Below are positions 57,353-64,000 of a stretch of 64,000 nt of DNA, piece after piece. Within the stretch, counting starts at the first letter, position 1. Every line of letters starts with the position of its first letter. The translations under genes were made by a program, and so were the position numbers. The notes beneath the pieces are model-generated. The model was given only the letters and a program-made list of their open reading frames with translations. It was not told the DNA's origin and did no database searches. The stretch is taken from assembly GCF_001592005.1 (NCBI RefSeq), contig NZ_BCVZ01000002.1, forward strand, positions 434,001 through 498,000. Direction: 5' to 3'. The DNA is from Bacillus sonorensis NBRC 101234 = KCTC 13918 (lineage in GTDB: Bacteria > Bacillota > Bacilli > Bacillales > Bacillaceae).

Positions 57353-58141
57353 TTAAAGCGTTGGATCTATAAAGTCCTCGGATGGAAGCGACAACACATC
57401 GGCAACCTTTAATTTCTTGACGGACAAATATTTTTTTACAATATTAAAACCGACAGCATACCCGAGCATATCAGGATAATAACCTTTTCCGAATAAAATA
57501 TTGGAGAATAACCGGCCATCTTGCCGACGCAGCTCGAAATGGGGCTGAACCAGTCGATTTTGGAAATGCTCGAGCTGTTTTTCTGAATAAAACGATGTCC
57601 AGCCGGCGGTTTCCGATTCGCCCAATCTTTCATGGACGGCGGTTTCCGCCATTCCCTCGAGAATGATTGTATCAAGAAGCGTCATATTTTTTTCCTCTTT
57701 CGGCATATTTTCTAACCGGCAAACATGGTTGTACTCATGGGTCATGATGGCTGAGATCGAGGAGGGAGAAATATGCGCTGAAAGAAATAAAAATAATTTG
57801 TCATGAAAGGCAAGGCCTGATTTAGAGCCGAATACGACCCGTATTTTTCTGTTTCTTTCATCGACAGGAAGGATGATGATCGGAACATCCGGGCCCTTCC
57901 ACCGTTTTCTGAGCAGCCGTTCCTCTTTTTTCACATGCTCAAATACACCTTTTTCCTTGAGCTCCTTCATCACCTTCTGTCCGTCTGACCAATAGCGGAG
58001 CATTCCATGGGCCTGAAGATGGCTGATCAATGTCATGCTTTGATCAGCTTTCGCCTCTTTAAAATAAGGCAGAAGATAGAAGGACAACTCCCGAATTGAT
58101 GAAGCTTTTTCATACCATTCATATGTTTGTTCGACACTCAT
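57353..58141 (-). CDS. yjaZ: putative Zn-metalloprotease-like protein YjaZ (DUF2268)
   Basis: 262 aa from ATG 58141, with GAGAGGAG upstream; the frame extends to 58195 over the fabF terminator. HEYNH in SAIMTHEYNHVCRLENM fits an HExxH zinc motif, followed by the helical EGMAETAVHERLG with a possible third ligand Glu, as in DUF2268. No signal peptide. Substrate unknown. Confidence 0.87.
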   Translation of the reverse strand: MSVEQTYEWYEKASSIRELSFYLLPYFKEAKADQSMTLISHLQAHGMLRYWSDGQKVMKELKEKGVFEHVKKEERLLRKRWKGPDVPIIILPVDERNRKIRVVFGSKSGLAFHDKLFLFLSAHISPSSISAIMTHEYNHVCRLENMPKEEKNMTLLDTIILEGMAETAVHERLGESETAGWTSFYSEKQLEHFQNRLVQPHFELRRQDGRLFSNILFGKGYYPDMLGYAVGFNIVKKYLSVKKLKVADVLSLPSEDFIDPTL

Positions 58142-58176
58142 CCAGGTCACTCCTCTCACCTGTATGTTATGCAGGC

Positions 58177-58215
58177 TGAAAAAAACGGCTACCATCTTGG
58201 ATGGCAGCCGTTTTC
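58177..58215 (-). terminator. terminator after fabF
   Basis: AAACGGCTGCCATCC-aag-ATGGTAGCCGTTT followed by T-run on the minus strand. Confidence 0.9.
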
Positions 58216-58221
58216 ATACGG

Positions 58222-59460
58222 TTATTGAAATTTTTTAAAGATTAGTGTCGCGTTATGTCCGCCAAAGCCAAGCGAGTTGCTGAGCACGACATTTACGTCC
58301 TGGCGGCGCGCTTTATCTGGAACATAGTCCAGATCACAGTCTTCATCAGGTGTTTGAATATTAATTGTCGGAGGTATAATTCCTTCTTTGATGGCGAGCA
58401 CAGAGAAAATCGCTTCGATTCCCCCGGCAGCTCCGAGCAGATGCCCTGTCATCGATTTCGTTGAGCTGATGGCAAGCTTATACGCGTGCTCTCCGAATAC
58501 TTCTTTGATCGCGATCGTTTCATACTTGTCATTGTATGGCGTACTTGTTCCGTGCGCATTGATGTAGTCGATTTCACCAGGTGACAGGCCGGCGTCTTTG
58601 ATCGCTTCTTTCATCGCTCTGGCGCCGCCTTCTCCGTTTGGCGCAGGAGCCGTGATGTGGTATGCATCTCCTGTCGAGCCGTAGCCGACAATTTCAGCGT
58701 AGATGTAAGCTCCCCGGTTTAATGCGTGCTCAAGCTCCTCAAGAACGATGATTCCTGCTCCTTCCCCCATGACGAAACCATCCCTGTTTTTGTCAAATGG
58801 ACGGCTTGCCGTTTTCGGGTCCGGATTTGTAGAGAGCGCTTTATTGGCTGAGAAGCCCGCAAAGGACATTCTGGTGAGCGGCGCTTCCGTTCCTCCCGTG
58901 ATCATCACATCCGCGTCGCCGCGCTGGATGACCTTAAAAGCGTCTCCGATTGAGTTCGTACCTGTCGCACAAGCGGTAACCGTACATGAATTGACTCCTT
59001 TTGCACCGAGCGCGATTGAAATTTGCCCAGTCGCCATGTCAGGAATCATCATCGGAACGAAAAACGGGCTGACCCGTCTCGGTCCTTTCGTCAAAAATGT
59101 TTCAAATTGCTGTTCAAGCGTTTCCAGGCCGCCGATGCCTGAACCGACCCATACGCCGACTCTGTCGGCATTGTTGTCATTGATGTCAAGCTTGGCATCT
59201 TCAACAGCCATTTTCGCAGAGACGACCGCATATTGGGTGAAGCGGTCCATTTTCCTTGCTTCTTTTTTATCCATATAGTCTTCTATCTTAAAATCTTTCA
59301 GCTCTGCGGCTACTTTTGCGGGGTACTCATCCGCATTAACCCTTGTAATCGGGCCAACTCCTGAAACTCCGTTCACCGCGTTGCTCCAGCTTGTTTTGAC
59401 GTCATTACCAAGAGGTGATAAAGCTCCTAATCCGGTAATGACTACTCTTTTACTATTCAT
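58222..59460 (-). CDS. fabF: beta-ketoacyl-ACP synthase II FabF
   Basis: 412 aa from ATG 59460; GTG 59469 is too near the ribosome site. Condenses malonyl-ACP with growing acyl-ACP. Catalytic Cys164 in [11 protein letters not shown], and the two His in [10 protein letters not shown] and [12 protein letters not shown]. Lys in the latter region also intact. 21 bases after fabHA, so cotranscribed and under FapR. Confidence 0.96.
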   Translation of the reverse strand: MNSKRVVITGLGALSPLGNDVKTSWSNAVNGVSGVGPITRVNADEYPAKVAAELKDFKIEDYMDKKEARKMDRFTQYAVVSAKMAVEDAKLDINDNNADRVGVWVGSGIGGLETLEQQFETFLTKGPRRVSPFFVPMMIPDMATGQISIALGAKGVNSCTVTACATGTNSIGDAFKVIQRGDADVMITGGTEAPLTRMSFAGFSANKALSTNPDPKTASRPFDKNRDGFVMGEGAGIIVLEELEHALNRGAYIYAEIVGYGSTGDAYHITAPAPNGEGGARAMKEAIKDAGLSPGEIDYINAHGTSTPYNDKYETIAIKEVFGEHAYKLAISSTKSMTGHLLGAAGGIEAIFSVLAIKEGIIPPTINIQTPDEDCDLDYVPDKARRQDVNVVLSNSLGFGGHNATLIFKKFQ

Positions 59461-59481
59461 AAGTTGCACCTCACCTTTCTT

Positions 59482-60420
59482 CTAGCGGCCCCAGCGCATG
59501 GCAATGGCTCCCCATGTCAAGCCTCCGCCGAAACCGACCATCACAATGACGTCACCGTCTTTTATTTTACCAGCTTCAAGCTCTTCCACAAGAGAAATCG
59601 GAATCGAGGCAGCTGATGTGTTTCCGTATTTATGAACTGTTTTGGACATTTTTTCAACCGGAAGCTCCAAACGTTCCCGCGCCGCCTCCATAATCCGAAT
59701 GTTTGCCTGATGCGGCACTAAAAAGTCGACATCCTCTTTCGTTAATCCGGCTTTTTCGATAACCTTCACACTGGATTCTCCCATTTGGCGCACGGCAAAT
59801 TTGAACACTTCTCTGCCATTCATGATTGTATGATCTTTTTCGTCCAAGTACAAGTGCTTCCCGCCTCTGCCGTCAGCGCCGAGCTCAAAGGACAGAATGC
59901 CTCTGTCATCGCTGACAGGTCCGACAACCGCGGCTCCTGCCCCGTCTCCAAATAAAACGGCTGTATTGCGGTCATCCCAGTCGGTAATACTGGAGAGTTT
60001 TTCCACACCGATGACAAGTACGTGTTTATATGTTTCCGCTTCGATAAATTGTTTGGCGGTCACAAGGCCGTACATGAATCCGGCGCAGGCGGCGCTGATA
60101 TCCATCGCACACGCGTTAAATGCACCGAGCTTTTCTTGAATCATGCAGGAAACCGTCGGGAATGCCTGATCAGGAGTAACGGTCGCAACGAGGATCATAT
60201 CAAGATCTTCCGCCTTGATGTTTGCATCTTCCAGCGCTCTCTTAGCGGCGGCAACAGCCATATCAGATGTCATCTCTTCTTCGGCTGCGATTCTTCTTTC
60301 TTCTATTCCAGTTCTTGTACGAATCCATTCGTCAGATGTTTCAACCATTTTTTCCAAGTCGAAATTAGTCAGCACTTTTTCAGGGATATACCGGCCAATT
60401 CCAATAATTCCAGCTTTCAT
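59482..60420 (-). CDS. fabHA: beta-ketoacyl-ACP synthase III FabHA
   Basis: 312 aa from ATG 60420, with AAAGGAGTC upstream; the longer frame to 60453 has no site. Starts fatty-acid synthesis by condensing acyl-CoA (branched primers in Bacillus) with malonyl-ACP. Catalytic Cys112 in [10 protein letters not shown], His in [13 protein letters not shown] and Asn in GNTSAASIP. One of usually two FabH proteins; position next to fabF marks it as FabHA. Confidence 0.95.
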   Translation of the reverse strand: MKAGIIGIGRYIPEKVLTNFDLEKMVETSDEWIRTRTGIEERRIAAEEEMTSDMAVAAAKRALEDANIKAEDLDMILVATVTPDQAFPTVSCMIQEKLGAFNACAMDISAACAGFMYGLVTAKQFIEAETYKHVLVIGVEKLSSITDWDDRNTAVLFGDGAGAAVVGPVSDDRGILSFELGADGRGGKHLYLDEKDHTIMNGREVFKFAVRQMGESSVKVIEKAGLTKEDVDFLVPHQANIRIMEAARERLELPVEKMSKTVHKYGNTSAASIPISLVEELEAGKIKDGDVIVMVGFGGGLTWGAIAMRWGR

Positions 60421-60471
60421 AGGAAAGACTCCTTTATTCATGATTTTTTCCAACTAATGTTATGAGTAATT

Positions 60472-60517
60472 ATTAGTATCTGGTACTAATCCTACCCTAT
60501 TTTTTTTCAGTTGGCAA
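60472..60517 (-). promoter_or_regulatory. fabHA-fabF promoter with FapR operator
   Basis: -35 TTGCCA (60512-60517), 17-base spacer, -10 TAGGAT (60489-60494). The palindrome ATTAGTATCTGGTACTAAT (60472-60490) overlaps the -10 end and start point. This is the FapR box, nearly identical in form to that before fabI. Confidence 0.85.
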
Positions 60518-60589
60518 TATATACGTCTAATCTAGCAGACCGATACCTTCATATAGTAAAGGTATAAAGATGAAGGGAGGCTCATAAGG

Positions 60590-60841
60590 ATGGCGGCTGA
60601 CGATTTTTTCACGAAAATGATGTTTGGCGCAAATCCGTCCAACAACCGTGAAAATCAGTCTACACATGAAGAACGGCCTGACATAGAAAATGAAGAGGAA
60701 ACGGAAGAACTCAATGAACCCGATTATATGCACATTCTGGATCAGGTCGGACAAATAATGGATTCCATCGATGAATTGAAGCCTGTCTTTAAGGAAATCG
60801 GCTCGATGGTAAGCTCCTTAAAAAATAAGATTTCCATGTAA
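60590..60841 (+). CDS. yjzB: small acidic protein YjzB
   Basis: 83 aa, with GGGAGG before ATG 60590. Strongly acidic middle (DIENEEETEELNEPDYMHI) and a helical C-terminal half (LDQVGQIMDSIDELKPVFKEIG). No signal or catalytic motif. Called yjzB by its place between fabHA and comZ and its divergent orientation. Function unknown. Confidence 0.75.
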   Translation: MAADDFFTKMMFGANPSNNRENQSTHEERPDIENEEETEELNEPDYMHILDQVGQIMDSIDELKPVFKEIGSMVSSLKNKISM

Positions 60842-60870
60842 AAAGCCACTTCAGATATAAGTGGCTTTTC
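60841..60870. terminator. bidirectional terminator between yjzB and comZ
   Basis: AAAAGCCACTT-cagatat-AAGTGGCTTTT between convergent genes. Confidence 0.9.
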
Positions 60871-60884
60871 CTGCAGCACCCAGA

Positions 60885-61073
60885 TTAAGAATCTGATCCA
60901 GCATCCGTTTTGCCAAGTTCGTACGCTTCCGCCATCACTTTGGTAAACAGCGTCATAAACGGCTGAAGCATCTCCGGCGAGAGCTCAATTCCCGCCTTCT
61001 CCATTTCTTCCTTTGCTTCCGGCACGTATTTCATGGCGATTTGTAAAAATTCCATTGATTTTTCATGCTGCAT
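60885..61073 (-). CDS. comZ: ComG operon repressor ComZ
   Basis: 62 aa from ATG 61073 (MQHEKSMEFLQIAMKYVPEA), with GAGAGGTG upstream. Helical, two-helix protein; IELSPEMLQPFMTLFTKVMAEAYELGK matches ComZ along its length. In B. subtilis it represses comG and so competence. Directly follows med, five bases after its stop; the two form one operon. Confidence 0.93.
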   Translation of the reverse strand: MQHEKSMEFLQIAMKYVPEAKEEMEKAGIELSPEMLQPFMTLFTKVMAEAYELGKTDAGSDS

Positions 61074-61078
61074 CTGGA

Positions 61079-62032
61079 TCACCTCTCATTTGGCAGTTTT
61101 CCTGTTTTTTTGTATTGTTCGATAAGCCCTTTTATTTTTTCCTGGAATGACTGATCGACAATCGGGCTGAATTCGCCCATCTCTATCACACCATCCTGAA
61201 TGTCAAAAATCCGCCGGCCGCCCTTAAGCGTCCCTTTATTGAATTCGTCTGCGATGAGCTCATAAGCTTCATCAACATGCTGAATGGTGCTTGTGAGCAC
61301 GATGTTCTCGCCCAGCTCCGACTGGTCGCTGACATAGCCGATCGCATAAAGACCGTCTTTTTTGATTTGTTCTATGACAGGGACATTATACCCGTCCCCG
61401 GCGGGATACACAACATCCGCGCCCGCTTTTTTCATCTTTTCATACTTGGCGACGGCCTTTTCGGAGTCGTCCCACTGCCCGACATATTCTGTTTTGACCT
61501 TAATGTCCGGATTGATGTATTTCGCACCTTCGATGAATCCTTTCACTTCAGGCTGCCACGAATGTGTGGCCAGTATGCCGAGTTTCCCCGACTTTGATTG
61601 ATGTGCAGCGGTCATGCCGCCAAAAAACCCCATCGCCCTTCCGTCAAAGGTGATGCTTGTCACATTTTTATGCTCGGCTTTGCTGTTCACCAGCACAAAA
61701 TGAATATCGGGATAGTTTCCGCTTATGCTGTTAAACACTTTTTCATATTCGCTTCCATGTCCGAAAATTAAGTTGACGCCTTTTTTCTGAAAGTCTTCTA
61801 CAGCCATTTTGACTGCGGCTTCATTATCGATTCCTTCTTTATAATAGACATCGACATTGTAGACAGACTGTATTCTTAATAATCCTTTATATCCTTTGGT
61901 TCCCCATACTTGATCGCTTATTGTATCAGGGACAAGCAACCCGACTTTTTCAATTTTCCCATTCAGCGGCGTTTGTCCGCAGCCGCTCATGACAAGGAGA
62001 ATCAAAAAAATCACGCCAAGCCTGTACACCAT
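61079..62032 (-). CDS. med: Med, positive regulator of comK (BMP-family lipoprotein)
   Basis: 317 aa, as in B. subtilis. Signal peptide with lipobox VMSGC, so exported and lipid-anchored. PnrA/BMP-like fold: VGLLVPDTISDQVWGTKGYKGL, NLIFGHGSEYEKVF, VNSKAEHKNVTSITFDGRAMGFFGGMTAA. Med raises comK expression by an unclear route. The family normally binds nucleosides, so ligand sensing is possible. Confidence 0.93.
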   Translation of the reverse strand: MVYRLGVIFLILLVMSGCGQTPLNGKIEKVGLLVPDTISDQVWGTKGYKGLLRIQSVYNVDVYYKEGIDNEAAVKMAVEDFQKKGVNLIFGHGSEYEKVFNSISGNYPDIHFVLVNSKAEHKNVTSITFDGRAMGFFGGMTAAHQSKSGKLGILATHSWQPEVKGFIEGAKYINPDIKVKTEYVGQWDDSEKAVAKYEKMKKAGADVVYPAGDGYNVPVIEQIKKDGLYAIGYVSDQSELGENIVLTSTIQHVDEAYELIADEFNKGTLKGGRRIFDIQDGVIEMGEFSPIVDQSFQEKIKGLIEQYKKTGKLPNER

Positions 62033-62117
62033 GCCATGTTCAACTCCCTTTCAAAAAACCAACAAATGAAATCTATCTTTATTGTATCCTTTCACGTACA
62101 ACTAAGGAAGATCTTTC

Positions 62118-62690
62118 TTATTTTTTGTCGAAAAATGTAGTCATTTGTCTTTTCCATTCCTCAATTTTAGCAGCGGCTTCTTCGTCTGCGGTTTGCCGTT
62201 CAAACCGCAGCAGTGAAGGGCTTTTTTGAATGGCATAAAAGGCGAGCTGTGCAGCGACATCGTCTACAAAAAAGGCGGACTCCCTGTTTTCTTTGTCCTC
62301 ATTTCTTATATCCCAGGGCCCGTACATATCCGGAAGCACGATCATTTCGACGCCCTTTTGTTCCGCCGCTTCCTTTACATCCTCCAGCAGGTGTTCGTAC
62401 ACCAGTAGAAAAGCAGGCTTGTTTTCAGGTAAAACGTCAAGCGCTTCTTCAGGCATGCAGCCAGTATATTGAATGAAAATCTTGTCATAATCGCCTTCCA
62501 GTTCTTGTTCAATCAGGCGAAAATGCTGGTTTCTCACCAGCCACATCAGCCGTTCTTCAAAATAAAGCCGCTTGATGTCATCACTAGCTTTTGCCAATTT
62601 AACGTCAACGCTGACGCCTTCCTCCATCAGATGTTCGCAAAATGAAAGGCCGAAGAATTCGTCTGCTCCATACACCAGTGCCGATTTCAT
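62118..62690 (-). CDS. yjaV: conserved protein YjaV
   Basis: 190 aa from ATG 62690, with AAAGGTGGT upstream. The N-terminus KSALVYGADEFFGLSFCEHLMEEG looks like a Rossmann start with a changed Gly loop. VLPDMYGPWDIR near residue 140 recalls extended SDR enzymes (the YGP segment), though no Y-x-x-x-K is visible. Probably an SDR-derived protein without catalysis. Function unknown. Confidence 0.82.
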   Translation of the reverse strand: MKSALVYGADEFFGLSFCEHLMEEGVSVDVKLAKASDDIKRLYFEERLMWLVRNQHFRLIEQELEGDYDKIFIQYTGCMPEEALDVLPENKPAFLLVYEHLLEDVKEAAEQKGVEMIVLPDMYGPWDIRNEDKENRESAFFVDDVAAQLAFYAIQKSPSLLRFERQTADEEAAAKIEEWKRQMTTFFDKK

Positions 62691-62735
62691 CCTAAAGACC
62701 ACCTTTCGAATCAGTTTTTCTGCTGTTTTAAACAG

Positions 62736-62768
62736 CGAAAAACAGCCCTATTGAAACATGGGCTGCTA
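62736..62768 (-). terminator. terminator after yjaU
   Basis: Minus strand GCAGCCC-loop-GGGCTG followed by TTTTTC, between yjaU and yjaV. Confidence 0.75.
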
Positions 62769-62780
62769 TTATTCTATTCT

Positions 62781-63515
62781 CTATAAAACTTTTTCATGCG
62801 TTTTGAAAAAGCTCGCTATCGCTGAATAAATGCGGCTGGGATGATCAGACAAATGCAGCGTCAGCTCCACGCGGTGCCCGCCTTGCATCTGGCGCTCCTC
62901 AAATGTTTTGGCGTGGAGCATGTAGGGATATGGGGAGCCGTTCAGCTTTTGCCAGATGTGGACAGGCACGAGATTATGATACGGGGAGATCGATTGGAAC
63001 GGGTAATGGGCGGCCTCCCGCTCAGTTATACCGTAGCTTTCCGCAATTTCTTTAATAAACCGCTTGTAGAAAAATTTATTTTCCTTCTCACGATCATGAT
63101 GAGCCTGAAGATCAAGGCAAGGATTGAGCATCGCGGCAGAACGGATTTGATCCGGAATCGAGCGAAGAAGTTCACCAGCGATCAGCGCGCCTGTTCCTTC
63201 TGCAAGCAGATGAATTTTTTCGTTTAAAATTTCCTGTCTGAACACATAGTGGATCAGCTGTTTCGCATATGAAACCGCTTTTTCAGAGCCCCAGTGCCTG
63301 CCGAATAAATTGCTGTTCACAAGGGTGTAGCCCTTGTTTCTTAAACTTTGGAGAAGCTGGTTTCTGCCGTAGTGCTGGAGCCAGAAGCTTGAGTCCTTCC
63401 CAACGAAATGGTTCCTGTCGCCGAAAATAAATATCGCGAAACCGTTTGGTCTGTATGGAAGATGAATGACGTTCCATTCTGAATCGACTTTGAAAAAACG
63501 TTCCGTTATTTTCAT
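62781..63515 (-). CDS. yjaU: alpha/beta-hydrolase-like protein YjaU
   Basis: 244 aa from ATG 63515; GGAGG lies 13 bases upstream, with GTG 63518 an alternative. [32 protein letters not shown] and [17 protein letters not shown] fit an alpha/beta hydrolase. The usual nucleophile elbow G-x-S-x-G reads AEGTGA, so the Ser is missing (Thr in the next place) and catalysis is doubtful. Function unknown. Confidence 0.82.
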   Translation of the reverse strand: MKITERFFKVDSEWNVIHLPYRPNGFAIFIFGDRNHFVGKDSSFWLQHYGRNQLLQSLRNKGYTLVNSNLFGRHWGSEKAVSYAKQLIHYVFRQEILNEKIHLLAEGTGALIAGELLRSIPDQIRSAAMLNPCLDLQAHHDREKENKFFYKRFIKEIAESYGITEREAAHYPFQSISPYHNLVPVHIWQKLNGSPYPYMLHAKTFEERQMQGGHRVELTLHLSDHPSRIYSAIASFFKTHEKVL

Positions 63516-63753
63516 CACTTGCCTGCCTCCTTCCTGCCGTAATCTGCACATTATCTTATGTGGAGCATGCTAGAAACGAATAAGGAAAAGTCCCAGTCTT
63601 CATGATGAAAATCAATTTTACAAAACCAAACGTCTGATATTTCTGAAAACGAAAAGCTTTGGTTCTGCCGTGTTCACTAAAATGTCCTTTCTAGTTTACT
63701 GTATGTGTGATATGATAAGCTTTAGAATCGAATGAGAAGGACGAGGTGGAAAC

Positions 63754-63939
63754 GTGAGATTTATCGTAACTTTCATTTGGACGTTCATTTTGACACAAAT
63801 GGCTTGCTATATTATCGGAGCCATGGGCGGTGCAGAATACGACTTTACGCTCAGTTCGATCATGGGGATCATCATCACCGTTATCGTCATTGTTCTTGGA
63901 GAAATTATGCCCGTTCAAAAGGATGCAAATCAACATTAA
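63754..63939 (+). CDS. yjzD: DUF2929 membrane protein YjzD
   Basis: 61 aa from GTG 63754, with GAGGTGG upstream. Two membrane helices (FIVTFIWTFILTQMACYIIGAM and SSIMGIIITVIVIVLGEIM) and a short hydrophilic tail. Matches the DUF2929/YjzD family. Function not known to me. Ends at its own terminator. Confidence 0.85.
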   Translation: MRFIVTFIWTFILTQMACYIIGAMGGAEYDFTLSSIMGIIITVIVIVLGEIMPVQKDANQH

Positions 63940-63968
63940 AACCCCTGCCGTCCAAAGGCGGGGTTTTT
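63938..63968 (+). terminator. terminator after yjzD
   Basis: AAAACCCCtGCC-gtccaaa-GGCGGGGTTTTT. Confidence 0.9.
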
Positions 63969-64000
63969 AAGTTTGTTTTGTGTCATCCCAGCCGTCCCGC

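Overview
The window is a chromosomal segment of a Bacillus of the B. licheniformis group. Gene content and order follow, in reverse, the B. subtilis stretch from yjzD/yjaU through comZ-med, fabHA-fabF, app, trpS, opp, spx, mecA, spxH, the thi operon, fabI, cotVWXYZ and yjcD to metI-metC and yjcL. Proteins match B. subtilis lengths closely once starts are corrected. The licheniformis-group assignment is inference, resting mainly on the yngA-yngB-galE-yngC block lying between yjcF and yjcD and on the lack of yjbB next to oppF. No computation or database search was possible.

Region by region. 1-4.3 kb is accessory DNA: the N-terminal part of an LXG polymorphic toxin running off the left edge, a SUKH-family immunity gene upstream of it, about 800 bp of decayed coding DNA, a small Tyr/Pro-rich protein gene, and a 1.2-kb segment carrying one membrane-anchored protein gene. 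That segment lies between an intact tRNA-Val(GAC) gene and a degenerate second copy of the tRNA, which looks like an old integration scar. 4.4-8.3 kb: yjcL, then metI-metC under an S-box (SAM) riboswitch. 8.4-10.2 kb: yjcH-yjcG-yjcF. 10.4-13.4 kb: UDP-glucose/UDP-galactose supply and glycolipid genes (yngA, yngB, galE, yngC). 13.5-20.9 kb: sporulation and spore-coat genes (spoVIF, yjcZ-type, small unknowns, yjcA, cotV/W/X, cotY, cotZ, cotO), interrupted by the UvrD-type helicase gene yjcD. 21-27.4 kb: fabI with a FapR site, then tenA-tenI-thiO-thiS-thiG-thiF-thiD under a TPP riboswitch.

27.4-42.8 kb: a dense housekeeping and stress block: cation antiporter yjbQ, prpE, yjbO, ppnKA, the small alarmone synthetase sasB, yjbL, yjbK, cwlQ, truncated hemoglobin yjbI with the Spx adaptor spxH, pepF, coiA, the ClpC adaptor mecA, yjbE, spx and yjbC. 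Spx, its ClpXP adaptor SpxH and the MecA adaptor sit within 7 kb. 43-57.2 kb: two oligopeptide ABC importers, oppABCDF and appDFABC, flanking T-box-controlled trpS and yjbA. 57.3-64 kb: yjaZ, fabF and fabHA (FapR-controlled fatty-acid elongation and initiation), yjzB, comZ-med, yjaV, yjaU and yjzD.

Most of the window is well-understood Bacillus core genome. The points most worth a second look are the tRNA-Val scar and its single cargo gene, the inverted immunity/toxin order at the left edge, a CoiA-like Cys/His module at the N-terminus of the YjcD helicase, a Cys-to-Ser change at residue 31 of SpxH, and a perfect FNR-type palindrome in the long gap before an unannotated two-helix membrane peptide gene.
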